This document shows positions 24,401 to 37,278 of a stretch of 64,000 nucleotides of DNA, in pieces. This DNA comes from Brugia malayi (Eukaryota > Nematoda > Chromadorea > Rhabditida > Onchocercidae): assembly GCF_000002995.4 (NCBI RefSeq), contig NW_025062479.1, positions 4,583,221-4,647,220 on the forward strand, in the 5' to 3' direction. The translations under genes and the position numbers were made by a program. The notes under the pieces are model-generated. The model was not told the origin of the DNA and ran no database searches. It was given only the letters and a program-made list of their open reading frames with translations. The stretch's first letter is position 1. Every line of letters starts with the position of its first letter.

Positions 24401-26783
24401 CTGATGGTAAAATTTAGAGTGCAGGATAAGGTTATTACATTTTCACCTTATTTTTCTTAAACAATTTCTTTCACTTTTTAATTGTTCGAAATTCTTGACC
24501 AAAGTCATAGATTTCTTAGTATGTCCATGTAGAGTGATGCAGCATTCTTATCATTTTTAGAACATGTATCACCGAAAATCTACATTCCCTATTTTCAAAT
24601 TTATTCACTTTTCGATTTTCCGACAGTGACGAGAATGACTCCTAGAACACTTTTTATTCATATATTTCAGGTGATTCTTAAGCTGTAGTTATCTCGTACT
24701 TCGTTCTGCAAACAATGATCATATACAGTGATTAGGCCAATATTAAAATTGGTCAGTATTTATGATGCATTAAGATTTCATTTCCGAATAGATTTGATTA
24801 GACGCAAGAAATTGCAAGCTAAAATCCCGTGGGGAATTTTCTCTTATGCTTTTGTGTGAACTAGTCTAGCACTGCCAACAATAACTCAACCATACGATTT
24901 ACTCTTTTGGTTGATATTCAGTGAACTGAATGATTTCACCGATAATCTTTTGTTTCCTTCCTGAAAATTGCAAAGTTCTTTTCAGTACTTAAAGTGATTG
25001 CAATAGAAAGCAGAAAGAATTTAGAATATTTCTGTTTGAAAGTGAGTGATGCAACATGGCGGTACAGCAAAATTATAATAATAATGTTGATGATGACAAT
25101 GATGATAGTAAGATGATGGAATGTAAGTGCCGACGACCAGATGAATATCAGAAACTTAATGCCTAAAGATTGAAACAATTTCTAAACTTTTACTCGAAGC
25201 ATCTAATAAGTTGAATAGACGCTATAATCGCTTCGTTTCTTGCGTCGTTCTTTTCTGTTATTCTTCGCATTAATTCTTTTTGTCAAATAACTTTTTTTTT
25301 TCGAGTTAAAACGTTTTAAAACTCGAGAACAAAGCATTCAATAAATATGCCATACAATTAATACTTAAGATGATTATAAACAAGAATTATATGGCTAATA
25401 ATAATTACGATTATGATCTGAACTTCTGTTGATTTTTTGATGGAATTGTAACAGATGGGGAAATCGATGGTAATGAAATATGCCATCAACTGAGCTGCTT
25501 TGGGAAGAAAGAAATTGAGGTGACCTGTTTTATCTTTGATTGTTACCGAGTTACCTACTATCCCAAAATGATTTATAATGTCAAAGCAGCCATCATTTTG
25601 CTTTTTTTTTTTAAATTAAAAACGACTACATTTTTAATCCGTAATGAAGAAATCATAAAAATTAAAACTTCAGTTTTTAATTCGAAATGAAATTCAGTTA
25701 ACTTTTTTCCCCAATACATCATGGAGCAACAGTTGCATGAACAAATCCATCCATAATAACAGCTGTTTTGTATTGAAATAGGACAAGAACTAATAGAATA
25801 GATGGGACATCCCTTGAAATTGGCGTCACTTTGCGTCCCTCAGCATTTCTCAATATTGTTTCCTCTAAAACCTGTCCTTTCTTCCTTCAAACTTATCTCT
25901 GCCTTCATCTGATCTTCTATTTTTATTCCAGGAAGGTTACACTATTCCTATTGCAGTCCACATTTTATATGCTTTTTCCGTTGTTTCTCTCACCTGTATC
26001 AGCCTATTTAACCATACATTATGCAAATTATTGCTGATTATTTCTGTTCCTACTGCTGATGATAATAGATCAGACTCTGCTTATAACTAACTAACATTAC
26101 TCTTTCGGTGTCACACCAACCCTTAAAACATGAACCGCCCTTATTTCACTTCAATTTAAAAGTTCAAAAGGGTAAAGTCCGTACCTTTTCCCTTTTCCTC
26201 TCCCAATGGAGAAAGCAATATGAATTCTGTTAATTATCGTTTCATGTAAAATACTTTCACTGTCTTTCCTCTCTCATTCCACCTCTTCTCATCCTCTCCT
26301 TAAACTTTTAAATTCTTCTGCAACAATTGATAAGAAACAACAGATTTGGATACGAATTGCTCGGGCTTCAAAATTTTGAAAGTGACCTTGCTTCAGAAGA
26401 CAACTGTCATCAAACGATATTGCTTGTGTATGTCAGTATGTCTGTCTGTACATATCTGTTGTTTCTTATCTAATTGTTGTTCGTTGCCAAACATTCCTTA
26501 AACAGCGTACGTAAGATTGGCAGTCATGCATAAACTGCGATCACCGTCGTTATTACTTCTGGTTGGGTGTCACTGAGAAACATTCCGTTAAAAGTGCACT
26601 GCTAATAAGAAGTTACTGTTGATACTTGCTGTTAATATTATCGCTCAGAGCTGTCACCGATTTCTTTACAACCACCACTTCATACAAACCACTTTCGTTA
26701 ACGGTCGCCCATTCTTGTCATTTTATGTCTAATCTTTTTTTTTTTCTTTTTTTAAATTTCATCATTTAGAGAGAATGAAGCTA
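18482..26783. other. gene-poor spacer
   Basis: About 8 kb of AT-rich sequence with no recognised gene. Open frames such as 19060-19317 (+), 20010-20264 (+), 21589-21789 (+), 23465-23791 (+) and 25831-26037 (+) are composition-driven, rich in Phe, Leu, Ser or Ile, and lack splice context. A short block near 21090-21180 (+), ending EGELDKISRFVE and a stop, reads like protein but is isolated and unassigned. Confidence 0.4.
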
Positions 26784-27249
26784 GTAAATATTAATAATAT
26801 CAGCGCTAAAAATGAAATTAACATTAAATGAAGAAATTTGTGTTGAAGGAACCCATACAAGTGCAGTATTTGAACCACATAAATTCTCTATTAATTGATT
26901 GAATTTCAATGCTTCTGCCCTTGTGATTGCATACACATCTTTCACTGCCACATATGGAAACTGATTTTGAGCACCTTGTTCAGGTTTTTCATTTTTTGCT
27001 ATATTTTCTCAGAAAAATATTTTTGTAGAACGAGGATAAGGTGAAACAGTAAGTTGATGGTGAAGGACTGAAAAACCGGATAATCTTAGTTTTCTGAGCA
27101 TGTGTGAATTGCTTGCATTTTGTGACTGAGAACAATTTTCTAGGTCAAAATAATCTGGTTGTTTTGTTAATGATGTTAGAAATAATGCAAACAAGATATT
27201 TCGATTTTCTGCTCTATCCTTCTTAACATTTTCACGGGATTTATTTTCA
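26784..27249 (-). pseudogene. unrecognised coding-like block with one in-frame TGA
   Basis: After a good acceptor (tttttctag at 27250-27258), one minus-strand frame runs for about 155 codons with a single stop, TGA at 27011-27009, before a TAG at 26783-26781. The residues on both sides look like real protein, for example NILFALFLTSLTKQPDYFDL before the stop and PYVAVKDVYAITRAEALKFN and QLIENLCGSNTALVWVPSTQ after it. A possible donor (CTT|gtatgg) lies just past the second segment. I do not recognise the family. Choices are a pseudogene with one nonsense mutation, an exon pair with a very short intron I cannot resolve, or readthrough. No neighbouring exons were found. Confidence 0.45.
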
Positions 27250-28071
27250 CTAGAAAAAGAATTGGTTCCGAGTTAAAGGCTTTTACCTCTTATTACTATC
27301 AAAGAAGAACTGGATTATCCGGAAAACAACTTACAAAAGTTTGCACAATTTAACTTATCAACTGAAGGTTGAGATTAGAAAAACTCTACAACTTAAAGAA
27401 GAAATTCGGACAAGGTCATAGCTTTGTGCTTATTTTTAATTATTTTGATAATCGATTACTGGAAATCACTCCAAATAAATTGTCTTCGACTACAAATTAA
27501 AATTTTCAAAAGTATATAGGATATCACTGCTTTGCGGGAATGTATGCAAATCTTACTGAAAATTTAACTATGATTTGCCGGATTTAATCATGAGAAATAG
27601 TTATTGGTTATACGGAATATGTTTTATCTACTTTACTTAGTATTTTGATAATTAAAATCTGAACACTATATTCTAATATGTAGTATATCCCAAGTTTGGT
27701 CAACTGGATTTTGAGAATTAATTTTTTTTTTTGCTTTAGCAATTAAGAAAATGAAGAATCGCAACTTTTATAAATTCTTACGTTTCTGATTTCAGGGTTA
27801 AATGGAAATTAATCTAGATAAAAATGGTATTATCACTTTTGACTCTTAATTTATGATTAGAATATCCATTGCAATACCCTTAAATATTTCATATATTATT
27901 ACATAGAAGCGGAAGATCGATCGATAAACTTTTGCTTCCTTAAGATAAGAAAATTTTTTTAGAAACGTCCAAGTTCTTGCAGCATTTTTGAGGTAGTTCC
28001 GTTTCCGATAATCTATTTGTGTGTTGTATGCTTTTTATTTATATAACGTTTACTTAGTTATATGCTTCCAG
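27250..28071. other. spacer between two coding-like blocks
   Basis: AT-rich sequence with no exon-like block on either strand beyond the two neighbouring entries, which lie on opposite strands. Confidence 0.4.
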
Positions 28072-28248
28072 TTCAACTTGTCTAAAACCGATTCTCACGT
28101 TACACATTTAAGCGAAGTTGCAATGATTTTTATGGAAGCTTTTCAATTTAATCAAAATATTTGCATTAGTCGGTGTGATGCTGCAAATTTTAAAATATTT
28201 GATCAATTAATTTTTGATTTGCTGAACTCAATTGAAACGAACTTTTAA
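28072..28248 (+). other. candidate terminal exon, 58 codons, unrecognised
   Basis: An acceptor (tatgcttccag) is followed by an open frame to TAA at 28246-28248. It contains HVTHLSEVAMIFMEAFQFNQ and ISRCDAANFKIFDQLIFDLL. Residue composition is balanced and unlike the Phe/Leu/Ser-rich chance frames nearby. It would be the last exon of a plus-strand gene, but no upstream exon could be found in the preceding kilobases, so it may be a relic or chance. Confidence 0.35.
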
Positions 28249-30885
28249 ACAGTTTTGTTATAATTGTCATAACTAACCAATTTATTTTTTTTCTTCTTTT
28301 AGATCTAATTTCTATGTCATAGATTAAAAAAGAAGTTTCAACAAAATCGAGGTTTAGGACTTAATGTTGAATGGTGAAATTATTTCGATGTAATACCGGA
28401 AGTCAAATTTACATAAAGCAATTTATCATTTCATGGATGTATTGTGACAAATCATGCTTGTCTAATTAATATCTTGCCTGAATAGATATTCCTTTCATCC
28501 ATGCATTTTGTGCTTAGCTCAACTGAAAATTTATTTTGCTGATTGAAAAAGCGAATTATATTAAAAATTACATATTAATTTAGGTTAATTGCGAGGAGAA
28601 GTTTAAGATGAATTAGTCTTTCCCAAGAAAATCATAGATGGAAAGAGAAATAAGAGAAGGAATAAATGAGTGTTGTTTTATCGTTTCGCAATGCAAGAAT
28701 GAATGCACAAACAATATCATAGTTAATCTATGCCAGTTCATCGTTTTTATAATAATGATCGATTCAATATCATCTGATCATAATGTTAATTAGTCAGGAC
28801 ATTAACAAATGCGTAAAAGTTTATTTTCTCTTTAATCCTTAGTAAGAGAGCAGTGTAAAAATCCAAAAATTTATTTGCGAAATGTCCAGAGGACATAGTG
28901 CAGAATAAACAAAATGTAAGACAATTTTAATAGTGAGGACTAGATAAGGTTAGGAATGACAATTCGGATATATTAGGATTATGTATTGTTGTCGTTTGTC
29001 ATGCTTTCTATGGCCATCAAGGCCAACTTCATGTAATGTATTGTTTTTATCAGGGCAGACTTTTTTTTTTAATGTGATTTGGTTTTAATTTTTCCTTCAA
29101 AAAGAGTGCATTTTTAAAAACTACGAAATTTTTAAAAAATTCAAAATCAAGAAAGTGCTGATGGCAAAAGTTCCTAAGATTGCAAACATTATTAAATTTC
29201 GACCATCTTCAGGATTTCTTAATATCGCAACGAACCCTTTCAGCTGGAATGTAATTTTATTAATTGCTTGAATTAATTTCTCTCAACTTATATGAGACAA
29301 ATCCAATGTGTAGCAATTAACTTTTATTTGTTTTTAGATGATCATGTAATCATATTTTCTTCTTTTAACTAAATAATCAGTTGCATTGTTTTGTCTTTCT
29401 AAAAAGGAAAAAATGGCTGTAGTTTTAAAAAGATTACAACAATTAAAATTTTCTGAATATTATCTTTTCTCTGTTTCATCAATACGTTTTTTATATACCA
29501 ACACTCCAAAAGCATTAAATTACAATTTTCTGTTACATAAGCATTATCTGCATTAGTATCTAAAATTTTCACCTTATCAGCAGCTAAGATTTTCACTTTC
29601 AAATTCAAACCTTCGACGCTTACTGCTGAATACGATACAATTGGGATACAGATCTAGCGAAATTATTTCCTTTCGCAAGACTCCTGAAAATGAATTTCAG
29701 TACTTTTGCAGTGCATAGTTTTTCTTCGAGGAATCTTTAATGAGATTAAACTAGTTATTATGAAAAGTGACCCTTGAATCGGAAGCAGTAGTGACAGCAG
29801 GAATTAGATATGGTAACAACAGTTGTTATTTGTCGCACTTCAAGATATGGATAGTAAAACTATTGAACTGGTATGAGACTGATACGGTTCAATAACCCTA
29901 TTGTTTATCAAAGAATATGTCTCATCGAAACAGATGAAGGAATGAACGTTGTTTGAATTAAGAACAACAGATGTATCAATTTTATCCATTATTCAGATTT
30001 TACCTTTTCAGTTATTTTATTTGGCATGCCATATGGGGCGTAATGCATATAGAAAAATGGATATTTGAAAAATTAATTCACTTTATATAAAAGGAAAATT
30101 TTGAAAAATATTTCAGCGCTAAAATGTTTGATGAAATAGAAATTTTATACTGTGATTTTTTTTTCCTTTTTTTAAAATAATTTGAAAATTTTTTGTCGCT
30201 TTCAAATAAATTCACTTTAATTTCTTTTTTTTTTTTCGGTTCACTAATTGTGCAATTCTTACTAATTCTTATATTAAAGCATACTTATTGTTCAAAGATC
30301 GGAATCACAGATCGTTCGCACACAGAAAAAAAAAAAACTTATGGAAAAGAAACGTACTTCCACCACCTGGTTGATGTGACCACTTAATAACTTCATGATT
30401 TATGCTGTCCTATATTATTTTTTTCTTTTAAAACAAAATTTTCTTAATTCTAGTAATAGTTCTATGATAAATAATGACTATTAATGTTTTTGCTTAATAA
30501 TGAAGATGAATAATAATTCAACTAGCTAATTTATGATGAAATTAATAATTTCGCGTTAAACTGAAAAAAAAAGAAATTAAAGTTGCTGGTTTGATGATGT
30601 CTTCAAAAATTTTTTCTTTCTATAAAATAAATGTCAGAATAAATCTTACTGCTAAAAATAAGTTCATGGAAGACCTTCTTGCACAATTACTGTCTTCCGA
30701 TGTGCGTTTGACCTTCCCTCATGTTCTTTCCATGTTTTCTTTCATATCACAGCAAATGTCATCCAGTCATTCACTTCATCGTCAATACATGCAGATCGTA
30801 TTTCTCGTCCTCTTTTTTCCCTCCGTCTTCCATCTCTAAAAGAGGGAAAAACAATTTGTCTCCAGCTAATTTTATTTATTAATTT
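28249..30885. other. intergenic, upstream of the Skeletor-like gene
   Basis: No gene recognised. Open frames at 29399-29608 (-), 30193-30387 (+) and 30591-30839 (+) are AT-driven and have no family. The last part presumably contains the promoter of the Skeletor-like gene, but no element can be assigned. Confidence 0.4.
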
Positions 30886-30898
30886 ACTTTCATTTCAG
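30886..30898 (+). promoter_or_regulatory. probable trans-splice acceptor before the Skeletor-like start codon
   Basis: A T-rich tract ending in catttcag lies only eight bases before the ATG at 30907. Nematode spliced-leader acceptors commonly sit this close to the start codon. A cis-spliced 5' UTR intron would look the same, so the trans-splicing call is inference. Confidence 0.5.
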
Positions 30899-30906
30899 AA
30901 CTAAAC

Positions 30907-31465
30907 ATGATACCAAGTTTTCGCTCTCATTTATTTGCTTGGCTCCTAACAATTTTATCAGGTATTTCAAGCATTTTGTAATTCTTTTAAAAGTTATAAG
31001 ATACCCCTAACTGCTTTTTTATTTAATAAAAAATGAAAAAATTAGCTTTAGAAATATCATCAGTTGAGGACGCTTGCAAAAACGAGTTCATTTCAGGTGC
31101 GGGTGCTGATTCCAACTTAACAATAAATTCCTACGATCCTGAATATGGGGTATATATTGGTGAATTACCTGATCCATCAGATGCAGATATTGAAGGACGA
31201 GTTTATATCGTAAATGAAACAACTTTGCAAATCATAAACTTTACTTATAATGGAAAAGCACCAGGTGAGCTGAATTTTAATGTATACTTTAAATTTGCTA
31301 TCATTTTACAACTCTATCACCAATCAAAAAGCGCCTTTTTAGAATTTATGCAATATTCGAATTTAAAATGAACCGTTTCTTACCATCCTAAGGAGCTAAA
31401 AAGTTTTGAGTTTTATTTTGGGATTTGAGTTCTCTTAGATTTACAAAGCGATCAATTTTGCATAA

Positions 31466-31508
<43 letters not shown>

Positions 31509-34500
31509 CACTTAATCCCTTAGTTTTTATGCAAAGAATAATGTCGGTTTTGCATTTATTATTTAGTTATTATTCTCGATCAAATATTTACTGTCGATAT
31601 GCTCAATTAAAAAAAGAAAGTGAGAAATGACCTATTATCTTTAATCTATTTCCATTCTTTATCACACAATATAGTAAACACGATTAATAAGATACAATAT
31701 ATCTTCATAAAAATCCCTTTTTCCTCCTTTGCTTCTTCAAGTTTGGCTTGGATGAAGTGCGGCGACAAGTGAGAGATCGAAAAGCTTGTAGGATTTTATC
31801 GGTTAAGAGCATTAAACACCTCTAATCTACTTTATGTTCATGACTTTACCTTAATGCCTAATTTTTTACCTTCTGTTATCCTCTTTTTTGATCTCTCATT
31901 TCCTTGTCTAAATTATTCTCACTCAAATGACATTTTCACAATCGCAGTTACTACTAAGACTTGAAACAGATGAGATGATAGAAGTTGTGAATTAGTTTCG
32001 TCTGATGGGGATAATTAAATTTGCAATTTTCCTTGTGACAAGCATGTGTTTTTTTTTTTGTAATGCAATCAATAATCAGTTTAAATATTTTGCGAAATTA
32101 TCATCAAAACTCTACCTAAATGATTTAGTAGTATCAAAAATAACGGAGCGGTTTTTTAACAGATTCTGAAGTTGCACTTGCTAAATCTTAGTGATCAGCG
32201 GCTTTAATATTAACTGCTAGTCTTTCGGCATCTATAATATATAAAAAAATGCATCCATTCATTTCCACTTCCATTTACTCATTCATTTCTGTATCTGCTT
32301 TTCGAGGAAGAATATTTATTGGGGATTTTACAATTAAAATTATTAAGGATTTTAAAACAAAGATATACCAAATATGGGTTTCATATAATCCTGGTTGTTA
32401 ATAATTTCAGACTTATACTTTTGGCTGGATCGAAATAACGCACCATCTATTGACGGTCTTAAGATCCCAACATTTGAATTTGGGCATGTTTATTTTTATA
32501 ATCTAAATTTGTCAAAATATGAATCCAGCAAAATGATTTTGTTTTCATTTAAAAATTGGAAAATTTGAACAAATCACCTTTTTTATTCGGAATGGAAATT
32601 ACTTTGTTATAGAATTGCTCCAATTGGCTCGTACAAGAATGCAGAACGAGTTGTGTTGGTTTTACCCGGACTTCACAAAATTAGCTCATTCAAAAGTTTC
32701 TCTCTATTTTGTTTTAAATTCGAGGTAATTGGTTTATAAGCAAATTAGTTTCAGGGAAATTTTTCAGTCCAGAAATTCAGAAAATAAGATGAGGGTAACT
32801 GGTATATTTTGCGAAAGAAAATCACTTTTAAGGAGAAAGTGCAAAAAGTGGAATATAAAACTGAGAAAGTGCAAAAAGTGGAATATAAAACTTGCGATAG
32901 TGATTATTTTTGCTCTGGAAGACCTTCCATAAATTTTAGCATAACTTCGGTACAATTCCAATTCCGGACACTGTGATCATTCCGAAACCACAATTTCTAG
33001 CTACCGAATTGCGTGGAAGCCGATATAGTGTTGGTTCAGGGCCTATTCTGATAATTGACAGAAGGACAATTAAGATTTTCGGATTCACATTTGATGGTGA
33101 TAAAGCACCAGGTCAGACTTTCAGTCAAATTTTACCAGTTCAAGTGATCTTAATCTAAACGTTAATTCGCTTCTAGATGGCTACTTTTTTGTTGGTCGAG
33201 GACCAAATGTTGCACATGATTCTGGAGTCAAAGTATTGATACGTGGAAGAGATACTGTGGGAATGTAAGTATATGTATGATAATTTTACTGATAAAGTAA
33301 ATTTTGTTTATCGTTTCACGTCAATAATGCTATTTTAGTTGCAGTATTTAAAGTTTTGGTATTTGAGGTAAATTAAATTATTTCTCTCTTTTATGATCCG
33401 TCATTCATCAAAAAAATATGGATATAATGACATTTTCAGATTCCAGTAAGGTTCACGACTAATTGGTTGTTCACATTTTCAGGATAACCGCAATGAACGA
33501 GCGATATCGCGGTGGACGAGACATAATCATAGATTTACCTGCGGAATATGACATTAATCATATCGATTGGTTGTCTGTTTACTGCTATAAATTTCGTGTT
33601 GATTTCGGACATGTGTCTATTATGAATATATCACAACGAATACCTCCCTATGTACCACCACAGAAACGATTTTCCGTAATGATTTTTAGTAGAAATCATG
33701 TTTACATAACTTCTTGTACTGAAATTACTTATCAATAAACCATGGAATTTTTTGGTTTTTTTTTTAATTTAAAAAATCAAAACAAGATGGAGAAATAAAT
33801 TCGCACATATCTAGAAATGCGTATAGGACTCGAGCATTGAATTACAAATCCTCTATCCATTCTTCCCACAGAATTGAAGTGTTTCTAATAACATTATTTG
33901 TGTTTCTGTTACCAATATCCTAAAGTACCTTAGTAATTTTCAGAGCAGCTCTTCAAGTTACTGTACTCATCATTTTTCAGTTCGATGATATAGAGCTTTC
34001 TAAAATTGTCGGTTGGCCATTAATTTCGCTGCTGGGAACAGATGATCGTTTAAATTTCACATTTCAGTTGGGCCCTCCAGGTGGTCGACGAGGTTATCAG
34101 GTAGTTGTTTTTTTTGCTTCACTGATAAAAGATGTAAATTGTATAATGTTCGATTAAACAATTACTGAAATTTTGATATTATGGATAAGATTTTAAAGAA
34201 GAACCGGCTTCAATCTCTGTTACAGTTTATGACACACGCTAGACCAGCAAAGTATGTGTGGTATGTGAATGGCTATTTGGCTGATATTTATTTGAAACGT
34301 GGCGTCACATATACATTCAAGTAAATTTTGAAGAATTTTGCAGGTCTTTTGACTATAAATATGAGAAGGTATTTAAGGATCTTTTAAAAAGATTTCGTTC
34401 TTTCTGCATGTGATATCTTCGGTGGGAAATAATTTAAATATGTCGGTCGAACGGCAGGTAATTGCGGTAAGAAGAAAAAGTTGTATCAAATACGATATGA

Positions 34501-35390
34501 ATTGTTTTGAATCCAACTTTTCCATATGGTCCGCTTTTAAATTAACGATGGTCTTTCATGCCAGCACTGGTGATGATGGACGTTTTTAGTGTCGAGGGTG
34601 GTAATGATAAATCCACAAGCGATTTCTACAATCCACTGTATATATCAGATGATCCATTTGGTGGATACGCTAAATTATCCAATGATGAACGAAAAGTACG
34701 AGAACATTCCTTAGTTTACGGAAAAATTAAGCGAGTCTTCACTTTTATTTTTTTTGTGTTTGAATTTGTTTTTGAATTCAAATTTTATAATCCACCTAAT
34801 TTTCATCTATTTTGAAAATAGTTATTTGTATTGCATGCAGCAAGTGAAAATAGTGGCTGGACACAACCCAAATGAGACTGCTGGTCACCTGTGTTTGTGG
34901 TCTCACGATGGTGGAGATGATGAAGATGCTGATAAATTCAATAGTTTCACTGAGTATCGGCATTCACTTAAATTAAAATGTACTGAAACATCCAAAACTG
35001 CAACTTTTCATTTCACTCCAACAGCTGAAACACCCGATACTCTCTATTATCAGGTAAATTAAGAATATATTCATTCAATTTATCTTCAACTTTTCTGTGA
35101 AGTCTTTCTATCGCATGTTAAAACTCATTGGTTTTAAATATTCAAGGGAAGAACTGTTACAGAGTTATTCAACATATAATATGGGCTGGAAGATCCATGT
35201 TGTCGATGATTTACCGAAAGATATAGCAGATTTTGTGGAAGAACCATATCAGTATGATATCTGGTTACAACAGCATAATTTGTTAAATGCTAGAGAGGGA
35301 TCGTTATCTGCATCAGCATCATATTACCACGTTCTTCCATCAATACTACGTTTCGTGATATGCACTGCTTCTGCTTTTATGTTACAGTGA
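30907..35390 (+). CDS. Skeletor-like protein with two DM13 domains, 12 exons
   Basis: Exons: 30907-30961, 31097-31264, 32411-32483, 32613-32724, 32940-33111, 33177-33264, 33483-33675, 33981-34100, 34226-34320, 34590-34695, 34841-35053, 35163-35390; all phases match, giving 540 residues. Residues 1-19 form a signal peptide (hydrophobic AWLLTILSG). DM13 repeat 1 spans about 27-136 (FTYNGKAPDLYFWL, FKSFSLFCFKFE) and repeat 2 about 150-270 (RTIKIFGFTFDGDKAPDGYF, YDINHIDWLSVYCYKFRVDF). The C-terminal part (328-465) holds YVWYVNGYLADIYLKRGVTY, YNPLYISDDPFGGY and a Cys-containing segment typical of Skeletor proteins. The extreme C-terminus (about 515-540) is hydrophobic after a small-residue stretch, suggesting a GPI or membrane anchor. 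Drosophila Skeletor is described as a spindle-matrix protein, but the signal peptide here argues for a secretory-route product. DM13 is thought to be redox-linked; that function is unproven. The intron after 32483 starts with GC. Confidence 0.91.
31469..31506. repeat. (AT)n microsatellite, 19 units
   Basis: Uninterrupted AT dinucleotides inside the second intron of the Skeletor-like gene. Confidence 0.95.
32484..32612 (+). other. probable GC-AG intron in the Skeletor-like gene
   Basis: The exon before it reads PTFEF and then GG, followed by gcatgt. The next exon begins after gttatag with A ATT GCT. Only a GC donor at 32484 restores the DM13 frame (Gly then IAPIGSY). The nearby GT donors either break phase or add unrelated residues: cat|gtttat at 32488 gives the wrong phase, and a gtcaaa site further on adds about nine residues. 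Confidence 0.65.
32833..32892. repeat. perfect 30-bp tandem duplication
   Basis: Two identical 30-base units starting gagaaagtgcaaaaagtgg lie head to tail in an intron of the Skeletor-like gene. The identity implies a recent duplication. Confidence 0.9.
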
Positions 35391-37278
35391 AGCGATATTT
35401 GGTGCTAAGCAACTGATCTCTTAAAACTTTTTTAGGTAAAACCACGTTCCATTTCAAGTTTCATCTATTGCCTCTATTGTTCAGTTCCAAATCGTTTCCA
35501 GATCTCGTTGATAGCCAAGCCTTAACTTGAACTTGAAAACCAATACTTTTTTCCAATCGTCATATTTGACACAACATTTAGATGTTATCAATGCTTTTTC
35601 TAAATGTAAATGAAAATGAGCTCCGGAATTAAAGGAAAAGTTGAATGATATGCATAAGCAATATTGAGTTTGAAATATGCACAGCCAAACACATTATTTA
35701 ATATGAAGATGATGGAAGTACTGCAGAAACTTTATTATTTACCTATAATAATAATAATCGTCGTATCAGTAGTACTCCATAAAACCAGACATTTTTAAAT
35801 TGTCTACTTGTGCTCCAAGTCGGCATTTTGAATCTCGAGATTTGTCTTTTTTTTTTTTTTTTGTGACAGGTTACATACCATACAAATTATTTATCTAGGG
35901 AATTTTTATTACCTGAAGTGATTTTACAAATTTCTAGTGACGCAGATTTAACTGGAAACTTATTTGAAAGAATCAGTATAAAAAATCAAGTTCTCCTTAC
36001 ACTACGAACATTTTTCAGTCCATTCCTTTGAATTAGCTTGATTCCACTTAAAATTCAACGGATTGACAAGCATCTTGAACTTTCCCTACCGATGTTGTCA
36101 TTGGACTTCGGCCTTCTCATGTTTCACAACATATGTGCTAAAGAGTTTCTATATTTTAATATCTTGAAGCACTAGTAAACACAATTATTACATTGGACAG
36201 TTATGTGTTAACACTTCGAATATTGTGAATTCATAGACTATCTTGTGTTGGACTATAAATTTATCCGACCCACATGTTAAAAGTTGCATTGTTCTCGCTG
36301 TCATTTATAACATGCAATAAGCGCAGAAGCCAGGAATTTTAATTCTTAACCGTTACTGCCTAAAATGATGCTAACTTGGAGTTAATTCATTCTCCAAAAT
36401 CTTTTTCTGATATAATTAAACATATGCGACCCAAATTCCCTACAAGGGGAAAAGTACAAGGACGGAGTGAAGATGACCAGAACTACAAATTATACTTCAT
36501 TTTTAATTAAAATATACAGTTAGAAAGACCAGGTGAAAATATGACGAATGTCTAAGTCAATTTCTAACAAAAAGTTCGTTGGTTAATATGAGAATAAAAC
36601 AAAAATGGAGCACACGCCAGTATGAGACATCAAAGTCTAAGGGAAAACCGAAAATGATGATCACAACGGAGAAATGATGAAATGCTTATATGATATGGAG
36701 TGTAGAGCCAAGTGACACATAAAAACCATGATATTGATATAAATAATGAAGTTAGAAGAAAAACATTTTGCTTCAAACGACGGCTTCTCCATCGCCGTAC
36801 ACTTGAAACACATGACAAACGGGAACTTTAGTGACGATTGTTTTGGAATAGAATAACACACAATTTATGTACAGTACAATAATTAACAAATTACATTTCT
36901 TATCAAACCTCACTCTTCTTGTATTCAGTATTTGATACGTATTATCTGCCTGACTTTTAATTTATTGGAAGCGTCAATAAACATTCATTTACCACAAATC
37001 TCTTCCTATTAAAACAAACCATATTCTCAGGGTTAGAATCCTACGAGAAATTCTTCAAGCATTAAAGGTTGTATTGTTCGCTTATTTTCGACCAACTTTT
37101 AAACTATTTCATAATCCTATCCCCTTAACGAGAAGTTGAATAAAAACTCATACTTCTTACAAACTTCAAACATCTTGGAGAAAAACAAATAGTGTGGTGG
37201 ATCAGTAAGTGAACTGAAATCAGTTACAGACTTGAAAATGAAACAGTGCCAGATACAGATGGACATGATGACACAGCG
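35391..37278. other. convergent spacer between the Skeletor-like gene and egl-13
   Basis: The 3' ends of the two flanking genes face each other here. A minus-strand AATAAA at about 36966-36961 lies some 315 bases past the egl-13 stop and could serve as its polyadenylation signal. No other gene is seen; frames at 36630-36861 (-) have no homologue I know. Confidence 0.45.
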
